From Ruegeria arenilitoris (GTDB lineage: Bacteria > Pseudomonadota > Alphaproteobacteria > Rhodobacterales > Rhodobacteraceae), in assembly GCF_013032445.1 (NCBI RefSeq), contig NZ_WQCA01000004.1, forward strand, positions 124,001 through 188,000: DNA of 64,000 bases. Direction: 5' to 3'. The position numbers and the translations under genes are program-made. Of this stretch, positions 28,458 to 37,766 are shown in pieces. Every line of letters begins with the position of its first letter. Positions within the stretch are counted from its first letter, which is position 1. The notes beneath the pieces are model-generated. The model was not told the DNA's origin and made no database searches. It worked only from the letters and a program-made list of their open reading frames with translations.

Positions 28458-30023
28458 TCAGCTTTCCACCTTATGCAGCTTTTCCTCATCCAGCATCATC
28501 GCTAGCAAGACCCCAACCGAAACGGACAGGGTTGCGAAGATGAAGGCCGTGTTCATTCCAGTGTCAAAAGCAGCGGCGATGGCTGATTTGACCTTTTCGG
28601 CCTCGGCGTTACTCAGTTTCTCCATAACGGCTTTCGCGGAAGATGTGGTCAATGTACTCCCATTGATCGCGCGCTGACCGGCTTCGGAAATGTCGATCCC
28701 GGCGGCTGTCAGTTGGTCACCCAAACTGCGCAAGCTGACAAGGTACATGATCGCCGTGGCGCAGGCGACCGAGATGGCACCATAGACCAGATGGGTCATG
28801 AAACTCAGCCCGCCAACCAGCCCCGCCCGTTCCGGTTTTACGGCACAGACGGCGGCGGTTCCGGATGGCCCGACCGTCAGAGTAGCCCCAAGCCCGATCA
28901 TGGCCATGCCGGGCAGGATCTGGAAATAACCGAAGTTGCTGGGCATTATGACAACGCTGGCTGCACCAACTGTGGCGCAGAGATAGCCCCAGAATAACAG
29001 CCGCTTGGGACCGAAATCGTTATAAAGTTTGCCGGACACGATGGACCCCACGGCCAGCAGAATGGTCAGAGGTGCCAATCCAAAAGCCGATTGCAGCGTC
29101 GACCACCCCAGAACCTTTTGCATGTATTGCGGAAAATACATCAGCCCGACGAACGCGGCTGACACGTTGAACATGTTCAGCCCCAAGGTGATGCGAAATT
29201 CGCGGTTGGCCATCATTTGCGGAAGCAACAGCGGCTCTTTCACACGCTTTTCCACCTGCGGGAACAGAACGAACAACACTGCGCTGACAAAAAACAGCAT
29301 CAGAAGCGGGGCCGAAGTCCAGCCCCAGTCCGCGCCGACATCCAGCCCGTAGAGCAGCAGCAAAACGGCAAAGGACAGCACGGCCATCCCGGCAAAGTCG
29401 ATATGCTCTCCCTGCTTGTGTTGGGTTTCACGTTGCATCAGCAGCAGGGCGGTCACCATCGAAATGGTCGAAAACACCACGTTTGCTAGGAAAAACAGCC
29501 TCCAATCCCCAAAGTTCACCGCCGCTCCACTGATCAAAGGCCCAAAGACGTTGCCGCATGTCACGCCTGCAAGGATCAGCCCCATGATCATGGCCCGGTG
29601 TTCCGGGTGCGAGACTTTAGTTGCCCCGAACGCAAGCGTGCAAGGCCATACACACCCAGCCCCGATCCCTTGCAGGGCACGGGCAACAATCAAGAAATCC
29701 AGACTGGGCGAGACAAAGCACATAACCGACGAGAACAGGAAGATCGACAACCCGATCAACATCATCTTGCGGTGCCCGAACATATCGCCCATGCGCCCCC
29801 CAGCGACCATAGTCATGGCGAAGAACAGGGCGTAGATATTCAGAACCCACTGCGTGCTGGTGATATCCGCATCGAAGCTGTTCTCAATGGCCGGAACCAG
29901 GATCAATGCGCCGGTAAAGTCGATGCCGATCCCGAACCCCGTGACCATCAACGCAATGACTTTGACGATGCTGCTGCGATCCATGAGCTTGCCCAGGCTG
30001 TTGCGGGTCACTCTAGGATGCAC
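28458..30023 (-). CDS. MFS transporter, DHA2 (EmrB/QacA) type
   Basis: 521 aa with about 14 hydrophobic helices. The motif-A-like loop GGRMGDMFGHRKMML and the LQGIGAGCVWPCTLAF helix, plus the motif C-like GLILAGVTCGNVFGPLISGA, place it among drug:H+ antiporters. A start at the inner ATG of MDRSSIVK is possible. No MFP partner lies nearby, so it is likely a single-membrane exporter. Substrate unknown. Confidence 0.85.
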   Translation of the reverse strand: MHPRVTRNSLGKLMDRSSIVKVIALMVTGFGIGIDFTGALILVPAIENSFDADITSTQWVLNIYALFFAMTMVAGGRMGDMFGHRKMMLIGLSIFLFSSVMCFVSPSLDFLIVARALQGIGAGCVWPCTLAFGATKVSHPEHRAMIMGLILAGVTCGNVFGPLISGAAVNFGDWRLFFLANVVFSTISMVTALLLMQRETQHKQGEHIDFAGMAVLSFAVLLLLYGLDVGADWGWTSAPLLMLFFVSAVLFVLFPQVEKRVKEPLLLPQMMANREFRITLGLNMFNVSAAFVGLMYFPQYMQKVLGWSTLQSAFGLAPLTILLAVGSIVSGKLYNDFGPKRLLFWGYLCATVGAASVVIMPSNFGYFQILPGMAMIGLGATLTVGPSGTAAVCAVKPERAGLVGGLSFMTHLVYGAISVACATAIMYLVSLRSLGDQLTAAGIDISEAGQRAINGSTLTTSSAKAVMEKLSNAEAEKVKSAIAAAFDTGMNTAFIFATLSVSVGVLLAMMLDEEKLHKVES

Positions 30024-30062
30024 GGAATTCCGCTGAAAAGATAGGGACTTGCCCCGGGCGGG

Positions 30063-30437
30063 CTACTCGGTGACGCTATGCGCCCGGCGAAAGGCGCGTT
30101 TCAGCATATCCAGCTCGGCGCGCAAAAGCTCGACCTCGGCCCGCAGATCATCCGCTGCGGGGGTGCCAGCAATGATGGTGAAATCGCCAAGCTTTTCCGA
30201 GCTCGCCGCATCTGCGATCACAAAGCAATGGACCCCATCCGACAGCGCGGCTACCGGCACGGGAATCGTCAGGTCCCACCCGCCTTCAGATGCCGAAACT
30301 TGCACATCGTCCAGGGTTTCACCCAGATAGCGCACTTCCACCCGTGGCTCGGTGTCAGCCTGAAGATGCCCCTGCCAGATGCCATTTTCGAACCGGATAG
30401 GGGTCAATATCAGATGCGTCATGGTAGGCACTTTCAC
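30063..30437 (-). CDS. 124-aa protein of unknown function
   Basis: Not recognised. The first ~85 residues are a predicted beta-rich domain (RFENGIWQGHL, WDLTIPVPVAALSDGVHCF); the last ~30 residues form an acidic then basic amphipathic helix likely to coil. The GTG start at 30437 overlaps the stop of the upstream gene (GTGA), indicating coupling; an ATG at 30422 is the alternative. It shares its operon with the 253-aa protein upstream. Confidence 0.65.
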   Translation of the reverse strand: MKVPTMTHLILTPIRFENGIWQGHLQADTEPRVEVRYLGETLDDVQVSASEGGWDLTIPVPVAALSDGVHCFVIADAASSEKLGDFTIIAGTPAADDLRAEVELLRAELDMLKRAFRRAHSVTE

Positions 30438-31195
30438 AAATCGGCGCGGTGGTGGCGACAGAAGGTTAGGTCGCGCAGCGTGGCGCGGTTCATTCGGGGA
30501 TTGTCGAAAATCAGGTCCAGCCAGATCTTCTCGATCCGCGATTCGTTCAGGGGCAGGTGGGCCAGATCGAAGTCCACCGAATTGGATGGGTTGGAAAGGT
30601 CCAGTTTGCGCAGCACCTGCTCGGTGTTGGGGCCGTGCTGTATATTAAGGCGCGCGAACATCTCGAGTGGCTGTTCCAACTCAATCTGTACGTCGGTGCG
30701 CATCAGATGCTGTTTGGTCAGCCCGTGCGCGGCCTCGGGTGGCAGTTCCACGGACAGGGACAGGAACGAGCCTGAAAATCCGAACACATCGACCGTCAGC
30801 CCGAAAGCGGCCAGATCCTTGTCGCTGGAATTTCGGGTCTGTCGCATGCCGATTTCGGCGAGAGGGCAGTCATGAAACAGCGTTACCTGCCGATTCATCT
30901 GCGCCCTGCGCGGGGCCGAGGCCACCCCGGGGCGCGACAGTGGCCCGCGCCACAGATCCGGTCGCCAGCACCAGTCCGTGCCCAGCGGTTTTGGAAACTG
31001 CATCGATCCCATTCGGGGGCGGGCCAGACGGCCATCGGCTTTGTGGATCAGCATATCCAGTTGCGAGCGCAGCTTGCGGGCTTCGTCACGCTGTTGGCGC
31101 AACTGCGGCTCGGGCGCTTCAGCTGCTCCGCGTAACGCTTCGCGCCAACGCGCTATAACCCGGCGGTGAATATAGCGATCCAGAAGTCTGCCCAT
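30434..31195 (-). CDS. 253-aa protein of unknown function
   Basis: Not recognised by name. The first ~60 residues are a basic helical region (RLLDRYIHRRVIARWREAL then a Gln/Arg-rich coil); the rest is alpha/beta with many aromatic residues, lacking membrane helices or catalytic motifs. The ATG at 31195 is preferred over an ORF start at 31285, whose extra 30 residues look random. It is divergent from the pseudo-ABC gene and coupled to the small downstream gene. It resembles Rhodobacteraceae-only hypothetical proteins. Confidence 0.65.
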   Translation of the reverse strand: MGRLLDRYIHRRVIARWREALRGAAEAPEPQLRQQRDEARKLRSQLDMLIHKADGRLARPRMGSMQFPKPLGTDWCWRPDLWRGPLSRPGVASAPRRAQMNRQVTLFHDCPLAEIGMRQTRNSSDKDLAAFGLTVDVFGFSGSFLSLSVELPPEAAHGLTKQHLMRTDVQIELEQPLEMFARLNIQHGPNTEQVLRKLDLSNPSNSVDFDLAHLPLNESRIEKIWLDLIFDNPRMNRATLRDLTFCRHHRADL

Positions 31196-31438
31196 GGCCC
31201 CATCATTCAGAATGTGCCCCTGTTTAGTCAAAGACGGCGCAGGGGTTAAAGGTGAATAAACGATATTGAGGATCAAAACTCTCAAATTCGTGAACGGCCG
31301 GGCGGATGGTCAACCCGGTGGCAATCTGTTACCCCGCCGCATTCTTGCAATCGCCGGGACCAGTGCGTACCGTCTGTCACCTGATTGCGTTTGATCAACC
31401 CAAAATCGCATTCAAAAGATTTGAGGCACGTCCGGGGC

Positions 31439-34400
31439 ATGGAACCCACTCTGTTCGCATTCATCTGGAAACACTCCAGGAAACAACAGCTTGTCCTACT
31501 GTTGTTGACCGTCCTGTCGTTTCCATTCCTCTATGCCTCGCTTGAGCTGCCCAAGCAGATCATCAACGGTGCCATCGGTGCCCCCAGTGACTCGGTCGCA
31601 GTGCTGGGATTCACTGTGACTCAGGTGCAGTATCTGATGATCCTGTGCTTTGCCTTTCTGGCCACGGTGATCGCCAGCGGGTTGATGAAGATGCGCATCA
31701 ACACGATGAAGGGCATTCTGGCCGAACGGATGCTGCGTCGGCTGCGATTCACCCTGATCCACCGAACCATGCGATTCCCGAAATCCTATTTCGCCACCAC
31801 CAGTCAGGGCGAGCTGGTGTCGATGATCACCTCCGAGGCGGAGCCGATGGGCGGGCTGATGGGCGACGCGATCGCCCAGCCGGTGTTCCAGTTCGGTCAG
31901 ATGATGACCATCGTCACCTTCCTGTTCATGCAGAGCGTGTGGTTCGGGCTGGCTAGTATCGCACTGATCCCGCTGCAGGCGTGGTTGATCCCAAAACTGC
32001 AGCGCCAGATCAACCTGCTGAACAAGGAACGCATTCAGGAGGTGCGCAACCTCAGCTCTGAGATCGGCGAAAGTGCTGCGGGCATAAGTGATCTGCGCAC
32101 CAATGGCGGCTGGCGTTACAGGCTGGCGCAGTTCAGCCACCGGTTGGGGCTCTTGTTCGAGATCCGTTTCAAGATCTACAACAAGAAATTCTTCATGAAG
32201 TTCCTCAACAACCTGATCACGCAGATGACGCCGTTCCTGTTTTACTCGGTCGGCGGCTATCTGGCGATCAAGGGAGAGGTCACGGTTGGTGCACTGGTCG
32301 CAGCGCTTGGCGCCTACAAGGATCTCAGCGGCCCGTGGAAAGACCTGTTGACTTACTACAATCAGGTTCAGGATATGTCCCTGCGGTGGGAGGTGGTAAC
32401 CGAACGCTTTGCGCCCTCGAACATGATCCCGGAAGAGCTGTTCGTGGGCGAGCCAGAGGTGATCCCTCATCTGACCGGCGAAATTGAACTGCGCAATGTG
32501 ACCGTGCGCGATGATGATGGCAAAACCATTCTGGAAGATATTGACCTGACCATTCCAAAGGGCGCCCGGGTGGCGATCCAGTCCGGCCATGCGTCCGAGC
32601 GCAATGCGCTAGCTCAGGTGCTGACCCGAGAAGTCCTGCCGGTTCAGGGCGACGTCATCCTGGCCGGTCACAACCTGAAAGACCTGCATCAGGCGGTAAT
32701 CGCGGCCCGGATCGGCTATGCTTATTCCCGGCCATACCTGTTCAACGGTACGTTGGGCGACAACCTGTTGATGCCGCTGCGCCCGCATCCGCAACACGAG
32801 GCCGACGCGGCACAATCGCCGAACCGGTGGCAGATCGAGGCGGCCCGCGCAGGAAATCCAACGGATTCGCTGACTGACGAGTGGATCGATCCGGAACTGG
32901 CCGGGCTGGACGATATCGACGACATCCGGGACTGGTGGTTCAAACTGGTCGAGGCGATGGGAATCGACGAGTTCATGCTGCGGCGCACCCTGCGCACGCG
33001 GTTTGACCCGCAACTGCACCCGGTTCTGGCGCAAGGGGTCGTTGACTTGCGTGAAACGGTCTCAGAACGGCTGAGGGAGATGGGATTGGATCGTCATGTC
33101 TATCGCTTTGACCCCGAACGCTTTAACCCCGCCGTACCGCTTGGCGGTAACCTGCTGTTCGCCACCCCGGCACGGGATATCACGCCGGACTCACTGGCCA
33201 GTGACGCGCGGTTTAGGAACATGTTCGGGATGCATGAGCTGGCCGAAGATGCCATGACCATGGCCAGTGCCGTGCTTGAGACGTTGGATCAGGCCTTTGG
33301 GCGCGACGGGACGGATCACCCTCTGTTCCTGCGCTTGGGGATGTCGAAGGACATGTATCACCGTCTGCTCGACATCAAGGATCGCCGCAAGTCCAAAGAA
33401 GTCGGAGATATCAGCGAGTCTGAACGCTCGCTGTTGCTAACCATCCCGTTCCTGTTGACGGCCGAGCAGATTGGTCCCGACTTCCCCGAGGAATACAAGG
33501 ACAAGATCCTATCCATTCGAAAAGACCACGCCGAACGGTTGCGCGGGGCTTTGGACGGCATGTTCGTGCCACTGTCGCCGGACAGTTACCTGCCACGGCT
33601 GACTGTAATGGAGAACGCGCTCTATGGCCGGGTCTCGCTGATGGCGGGTGCCCACGCCGAAGAGATTGAGGACGTGGTGGCGCAGGCTGTCAACGAGGCT
33701 GGTCTGCGGCGGCGAGCAGCATCGACCATGTTCGACCTGCCCACCGGGTTGGGTGGAAACAACCTGCCGACCGTGTTTCAGGAACGCGCGGCGTTTTCGC
33801 GGGCGGGGATCAAACGCCCTGACATTCTGATCCTCGACAAGGCACTGGCCAGCCACGACTCCCAAAGCCGCTTGCGCACGCGCCTGCGGTTGCGGGAACT
33901 GCTGCCCGACTCGATCATGATTTTCATGGAGGATCACTTTGCCCACCCCGAGGCCTATGATCTGTTTGTCGAGATTAAGGATGGTCGCATCGACGGTGTC
34001 GCGCGAACCCAGGACCGCCACGAAGACGGAGCCTCGGCTGATCTCAGCCGTAAGCTGCAAATTATCGCCTCAACCGAGCTGTTTTCAGGCATCGACGCGC
34101 GGAACCAGCGTCTGCTGGCCTTCTCGGCACAGTGGTACGAGGTGGCCGAGGGGCAGATGGTCTTCACCCGAGGACAGGCCCCCGATGCGGCCTATCTGTG
34201 TATCAAAGGGCAGGCCAATCTGATCTGGACCGAAGAAGGGGGCGGCAAGCGCACCATATCGGTCATCGAACCCGGTCGCCTGATCGGCGATCTGTCGATC
34301 ATAACCGGTGATCTGCGCCAACTGGATCTGGAAGCCACCACGGATTGCACCTTCCTGCGCATCGGCGCCGAGGAGTTGCGGGCCGTGATCGAAAGCGACG

Positions 34401-34546
34401 CCTCGGTTGCGGTTCAACTGTTGCAGACGGTTGCCGGTTATCTGACCACCTTATCGAACAGGCTCAACACAGTGCAGAACACCGCCGATGTCTTCCCGGA
34501 TTTACCGCAAACCATCGAAGGCGAAAGCACCGGCAACAATGCGTGA
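31439..34546 (+). CDS. ABC-exporter-like protein with degenerate ATPase and C-terminal cNMP-binding-like domain
   Basis: 1035 aa from the ATG at 31439 (a TTG 54 bp upstream is less likely). Order: exporter-type transmembrane domain (about residues 5-310, six helices); nucleotide-binding domain (about 345-860); cyclic-nucleotide/CAP-like beta barrel (about 875-1005). The ATPase motifs are eroded: the P-loop is SGHASERN (382-389) with Arg for Lys and Asn for Ser/Thr; the Q-loop Gln is Ser; the signature is LPTVF (776-780); Walker B keeps DILILD but the catalytic Glu is Lys801. About 285 extra residues lie between Q-loop and signature. The fold can be traced by the retained LFNGTLGDNL, RPDILILD and DGRIDG stretches. 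ATP hydrolysis by this chain looks unlikely. Overlaps a CPBP gene by 8 bp. Confidence 0.85.
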   Translation: MEPTLFAFIWKHSRKQQLVLLLLTVLSFPFLYASLELPKQIINGAIGAPSDSVAVLGFTVTQVQYLMILCFAFLATVIASGLMKMRINTMKGILAERMLRRLRFTLIHRTMRFPKSYFATTSQGELVSMITSEAEPMGGLMGDAIAQPVFQFGQMMTIVTFLFMQSVWFGLASIALIPLQAWLIPKLQRQINLLNKERIQEVRNLSSEIGESAAGISDLRTNGGWRYRLAQFSHRLGLLFEIRFKIYNKKFFMKFLNNLITQMTPFLFYSVGGYLAIKGEVTVGALVAALGAYKDLSGPWKDLLTYYNQVQDMSLRWEVVTERFAPSNMIPEELFVGEPEVIPHLTGEIELRNVTVRDDDGKTILEDIDLTIPKGARVAIQSGHASERNALAQVLTREVLPVQGDVILAGHNLKDLHQAVIAARIGYAYSRPYLFNGTLGDNLLMPLRPHPQHEADAAQSPNRWQIEAARAGNPTDSLTDEWIDPELAGLDDIDDIRDWWFKLVEAMGIDEFMLRRTLRTRFDPQLHPVLAQGVVDLRETVSERLREMGLDRHVYRFDPERFNPAVPLGGNLLFATPARDITPDSLASDARFRNMFGMHELAEDAMTMASAVLETLDQAFGRDGTDHPLFLRLGMSKDMYHRLLDIKDRRKSKEVGDISESERSLLLTIPFLLTAEQIGPDFPEEYKDKILSIRKDHAERLRGALDGMFVPLSPDSYLPRLTVMENALYGRVSLMAGAHAEEIEDVVAQAVNEAGLRRRAASTMFDLPTGLGGNNLPTVFQERAAFSRAGIKRPDILILDKALASHDSQSRLRTRLRLRELLPDSIMIFMEDHFAHPEAYDLFVEIKDGRIDGVARTQDRHEDGASADLSRKLQIIASTELFSGIDARNQRLLAFSAQWYEVAEGQMVFTRGQAPDAAYLCIKGQANLIWTEEGGGKRTISVIEPGRLIGDLSIITGDLRQLDLEATTDCTFLRIGAEELRAVIESDASVAVQLLQTVAGYLTTLSNRLNTVQNTADVFPDLPQTIEGESTGNNA

Positions 34547-35429
34547 ACCCGCCGCCTATTCCGCCCATGAACAGCTTGTGGCCGACGCCCGCGCCCGACC
34601 CGAGCTTTGGCGCCTGCTGGTCGGTTTGCTTATTGTCGTCGTACTGTACTTGACGCTGAATTCCGTTCTGTTCGCCCTCATCGGCGGTCTGATCCCTCCG
34701 GATCAGGCGCAAGGCTTTCTGCGTGGAACCTCAACCTTCGCAACACTGGTTCTGCTGATGAGTTTCGGATTTCTGACGCTGGGCGTCGCTGTTGCAGCGC
34801 GACAAATGCAGCGCCGGTCGTTAAGGGCGATTCTAGGGCAGCGCTCCCTGTTCCGACAACAATTCGTTCTCGTAGCGCTGGCCCTGACAGCCTTGGGCGT
34901 GGTTATGGCCCTTTTGCCGCCATACGAAATGGGCAAACCGCTGACCCAGAACCTCACCTTGCCCACGTGGTTGCTGCTGCTGCCGGTGTCGGCAACTGCA
35001 GTGCTGATTCAGACCAGCGCCGAGGAAGTCCTGTTTCGCGGTTATATCCAGCAATCCCTGGCAGCCAGATTCCGGTCTCCGGTGATATGGATGGGCGTAC
35101 CTTCCTTATTATTTGCAGCTGGCCACTATGCACCGGGAGTGAGTGGGGATAATGCCTTACTCGTAGCGATCTGGGCCTTTGTCTTCGGCCTGTTAGCCGC
35201 CGATCTGACCGCCAGATCCGGGACGCTGGGACCTGCTATTGCCTTGCATTTCCTCAACAATACTGTCGCGTTGCTGTTCATCTCGCTGCCCGACACCCTC
35301 AGCGGGCTTGCGCTTTACCTGCTGCCCTATGAGATGACTGAAACCGGGATGCTTCGGCAATGGCTGTTCGTGGATTTCGCGGTGATGATTGTGTGTTGGC
35401 TTACTGCGCGTCTTGCGCTCAGGCGTTGA
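34539..35429 (+). CDS. CPBP (CAAX-protease and bacteriocin-processing) family membrane protein
   Basis: 296 aa with about eight hydrophobic helices. The three CPBP motifs are intact: EEVLFRG (EExxxR), AAGHYAPG (H in the second helix) and ALHFLNN (HxxxN/B). These form the active site of Rce1-type intramembrane metalloproteases. It starts at an ATG inside the 3' end of the pseudo-ABC gene (ATGCGTGA), so the two are translationally coupled and probably act together. Substrate unknown. Confidence 0.85.
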   Translation: MREPAAYSAHEQLVADARARPELWRLLVGLLIVVVLYLTLNSVLFALIGGLIPPDQAQGFLRGTSTFATLVLLMSFGFLTLGVAVAARQMQRRSLRAILGQRSLFRQQFVLVALALTALGVVMALLPPYEMGKPLTQNLTLPTWLLLLPVSATAVLIQTSAEEVLFRGYIQQSLAARFRSPVIWMGVPSLLFAAGHYAPGVSGDNALLVAIWAFVFGLLAADLTARSGTLGPAIALHFLNNTVALLFISLPDTLSGLALYLLPYEMTETGMLRQWLFVDFAVMIVCWLTARLALRR

Positions 35430-35487
35430 TTGCATTTCCTTCCGTTGCGTCTTATTTGACGTCAAAGCCGCATAACAAGGTTCCGAC

Positions 35488-36420
35488 ATGAACTGGATCA
35501 CAAACTACGTCCGCCCCCGGATCAACTCGATCTTCTCGCGCCGGGAAGTGCCCGAAAACCTTTGGCACAAGTGCGACGAATGCGGCACGATGCTGTTCCA
35601 CCGCGAGTTGGCGGAAAACCAGAACGTTTGCACCCAATGCGGTCACCACATGGCGATCACCCCGCGCGACCGGTTCAAGCACCTGTTTGACGGTGGAATT
35701 TTCACCGAGGTTGAGGTACCAGCGCCGAAAGATGACCCGCTGCAGTTCCGCGATCAGAAGAAATACCCCGATCGCATGAAAGCCGCGCAGAAAAAGACCG
35801 GTGAGAAAGAGGCGATGCTTGTCGCCGCTGGTGAAATTGGCCGCACGCCAATTGTTGCCGCAGCGCAGGATTTTTCGTTCATGGGCGGGTCGATGGGTAT
35901 GTATGTCGGCAATGCCATCATCGCCGCCGCGCAAGAAGCGGTGAAACTCAAGCGCCCGCTGATCCTGTTTTCGGCTGCGGGCGGTGCGCGGATGCAGGAA
36001 GGTATCCTCAGCCTGATGCAGATGCCGCGGACCACAGTGGCCGTCGAGATGCTGAAAGAGGCGAACCTGCCTTACATCGTCGTGCTGACCCACCCGACCA
36101 CCGGGGGCGTGACTGCATCTTATGCGATGCTGGGCGACGTACATATTTCGGAACCCAACGCGCTGATCTGCTTTGCCGGGCCGCGCGTGATCGAACAGAC
36201 CATCCGTGAAAAACTGCCCGAAGGGTTCCAGCGCGCCGAATATCTGCTGGACCACGGAATGCTGGACCGCGTCACCAAACGCACCGAGATGCGTGAGGAA
36301 CTGATCACCATCACCCGTATGCTGATGAACCAGCCTCCGGCGGTGAAAGGCGACCTGCCTGCGCCAGAGCCCGAAGAAACCCCTGCCGAAGAACCGGCTG
36401 AGGACGCGAGCGAGAAATGA
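35488..36420 (+). CDS. accD: acetyl-CoA carboxylase carboxyltransferase subunit beta
   Basis: 310 aa. N-terminal zinc ribbon with Cys29, Cys32, Cys48 and Cys51, then the crotonase-fold carboxyltransferase core ([37 protein letters not shown]). The last ~25 residues are a Glu/Pro/Ala tail. Transfers CO2 from carboxybiotin to acetyl-CoA, the first step of fatty acid synthesis, with AccA. It overlaps folC by 4 bp (ATGA), the usual alphaproteobacterial pairing. Confidence 0.96.
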   Translation: MNWITNYVRPRINSIFSRREVPENLWHKCDECGTMLFHRELAENQNVCTQCGHHMAITPRDRFKHLFDGGIFTEVEVPAPKDDPLQFRDQKKYPDRMKAAQKKTGEKEAMLVAAGEIGRTPIVAAAQDFSFMGGSMGMYVGNAIIAAAQEAVKLKRPLILFSAAGGARMQEGILSLMQMPRTTVAVEMLKEANLPYIVVLTHPTTGGVTASYAMLGDVHISEPNALICFAGPRVIEQTIREKLPEGFQRAEYLLDHGMLDRVTKRTEMREELITITRMLMNQPPAVKGDLPAPEPEETPAEEPAEDASEK

Positions 36421-37691
36421 CCGGCCAGACATCTGACGTCATCCTTGATCGGATGATGGCGCTGCACCCCAAGATCATTGACCTGACCTTGGATCGTGTC
36501 TGGCGCCTGCTGGCCGCGCTGGACAACCCGCAGACCAAACTACCGCCGGTGATCCACATCGCTGGCACAAACGGCAAAGGCTCGACCCAGGCCATGATCC
36601 GCGCCGGGCTTGAGGGGGCAGGGCTGTCGGCCCACGCCTATACCTCGCCGCATCTGGCGCGGTTTCACGAACGCATCAGACTGGCCGGAGAGTTGATCTC
36701 CGAGACTGACCTGACGGCGGTTCTGGATGAATGCTATGCCGCGAACAACGACGAAAACATAACCTATTTCGAGATCACAACCTGTGCCGCCCTGCTGGCC
36801 TTTGCCCGGGCGCAGGCGGATTACACTCTGCTTGAAGTCGGACTTGGCGGCCGTCTGGATGCCACCAATGTCGTTCATGAACCCGCAGTCACGGTGATCA
36901 CGCCAGTGTCGATCGACCACGAACAGTTTCTGGGCGACACGCTTGGCAAAATCGCTGCCGAAAAGGCGGGCATTATCAAACCCGGCGTGCCCTGCATCGT
37001 CGGCCCGCAACAGGACCAAGCGCTGGAGGTCATCGAATACACCGCCGCGCGTCTTGGGGCTCCGCTGCTGATTCACGGCCAGCACTGGCACGTGCACGAG
37101 GAAAACGGACGCCTGATCTATCAGGACGAAACCGGCCTGCGCGATCTGCCACTGCCGAACCTGTTGGGTGCACACCAGATTCAGAACGCAGGCGCCGCGC
37201 TAGCCGTTCTGCGCCACCTGAATATGGGTGATGACGCCTATGAGGCCGCCGTGACCAAGGCCGAGTGGCCCGCGCGGATGCAACGCTTGAAAACCGGGCC
37301 TCTGATTGAGGCAGCCCCGCAGGCTGAACTGTGGTTGGATGGCGGCCACAACGCCGCTGCCGGGATCGCCTTGGCCGATGTTCTGGCCAAGCTACCCAAC
37401 CGCCCGACACATATGATCTGCGGTATGCTAAACACCAAGGACGTCACCGGCTATCTAGCTCCGCTGGCGAAACGTGCCCAAAGCCTGACTGCCGTCTCTA
37501 TCCCCGGAGAGGCCGCCACGCTCAGCGCCGAAGACACCGCCGCCGCTGCGGGCAGGGTCAATCTGCCTGCGACCACCGCCGATAGTGTCTCAGATGCATT
37601 GATGAAAATCATTGCGGAAAACCCGCAGGCCCGCGTGCTGATTTGCGGCTCGCTTTACCTGGCCGGTAACATTCTGCGCGAAAACGGCTGA
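36417..37691 (+). CDS. folC: bifunctional folylpolyglutamate/dihydrofolate synthase
   Basis: 424 aa Mur-ligase-type enzyme adding glutamate to (dihydro)folates. P-loop [15 protein letters not shown] near residue 50; [28 protein letters not shown] and the SIDHEQFLG segment are family hallmarks. It is coupled to accD by a 4-bp overlap. Confidence 0.94.
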   Translation: MTGQTSDVILDRMMALHPKIIDLTLDRVWRLLAALDNPQTKLPPVIHIAGTNGKGSTQAMIRAGLEGAGLSAHAYTSPHLARFHERIRLAGELISETDLTAVLDECYAANNDENITYFEITTCAALLAFARAQADYTLLEVGLGGRLDATNVVHEPAVTVITPVSIDHEQFLGDTLGKIAAEKAGIIKPGVPCIVGPQQDQALEVIEYTAARLGAPLLIHGQHWHVHEENGRLIYQDETGLRDLPLPNLLGAHQIQNAGAALAVLRHLNMGDDAYEAAVTKAEWPARMQRLKTGPLIEAAPQAELWLDGGHNAAAGIALADVLAKLPNRPTHMICGMLNTKDVTGYLAPLAKRAQSLTAVSIPGEAATLSAEDTAAAAGRVNLPATTADSVSDALMKIIAENPQARVLICGSLYLAGNILRENG

Positions 37692-37766
37692 AATTAGCCC
37701 GCAAAGCTTCATCTGTCCAAAAACATCCCGAGGGAGGCGCGTAAAGCGCGGCGGTGGCAGAGCCCC

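Noticed and set aside
35452-36432. 326-aa minus-strand ORF
   Set aside because: Complement of accD; accD has the zinc ribbon and the catalytic core.
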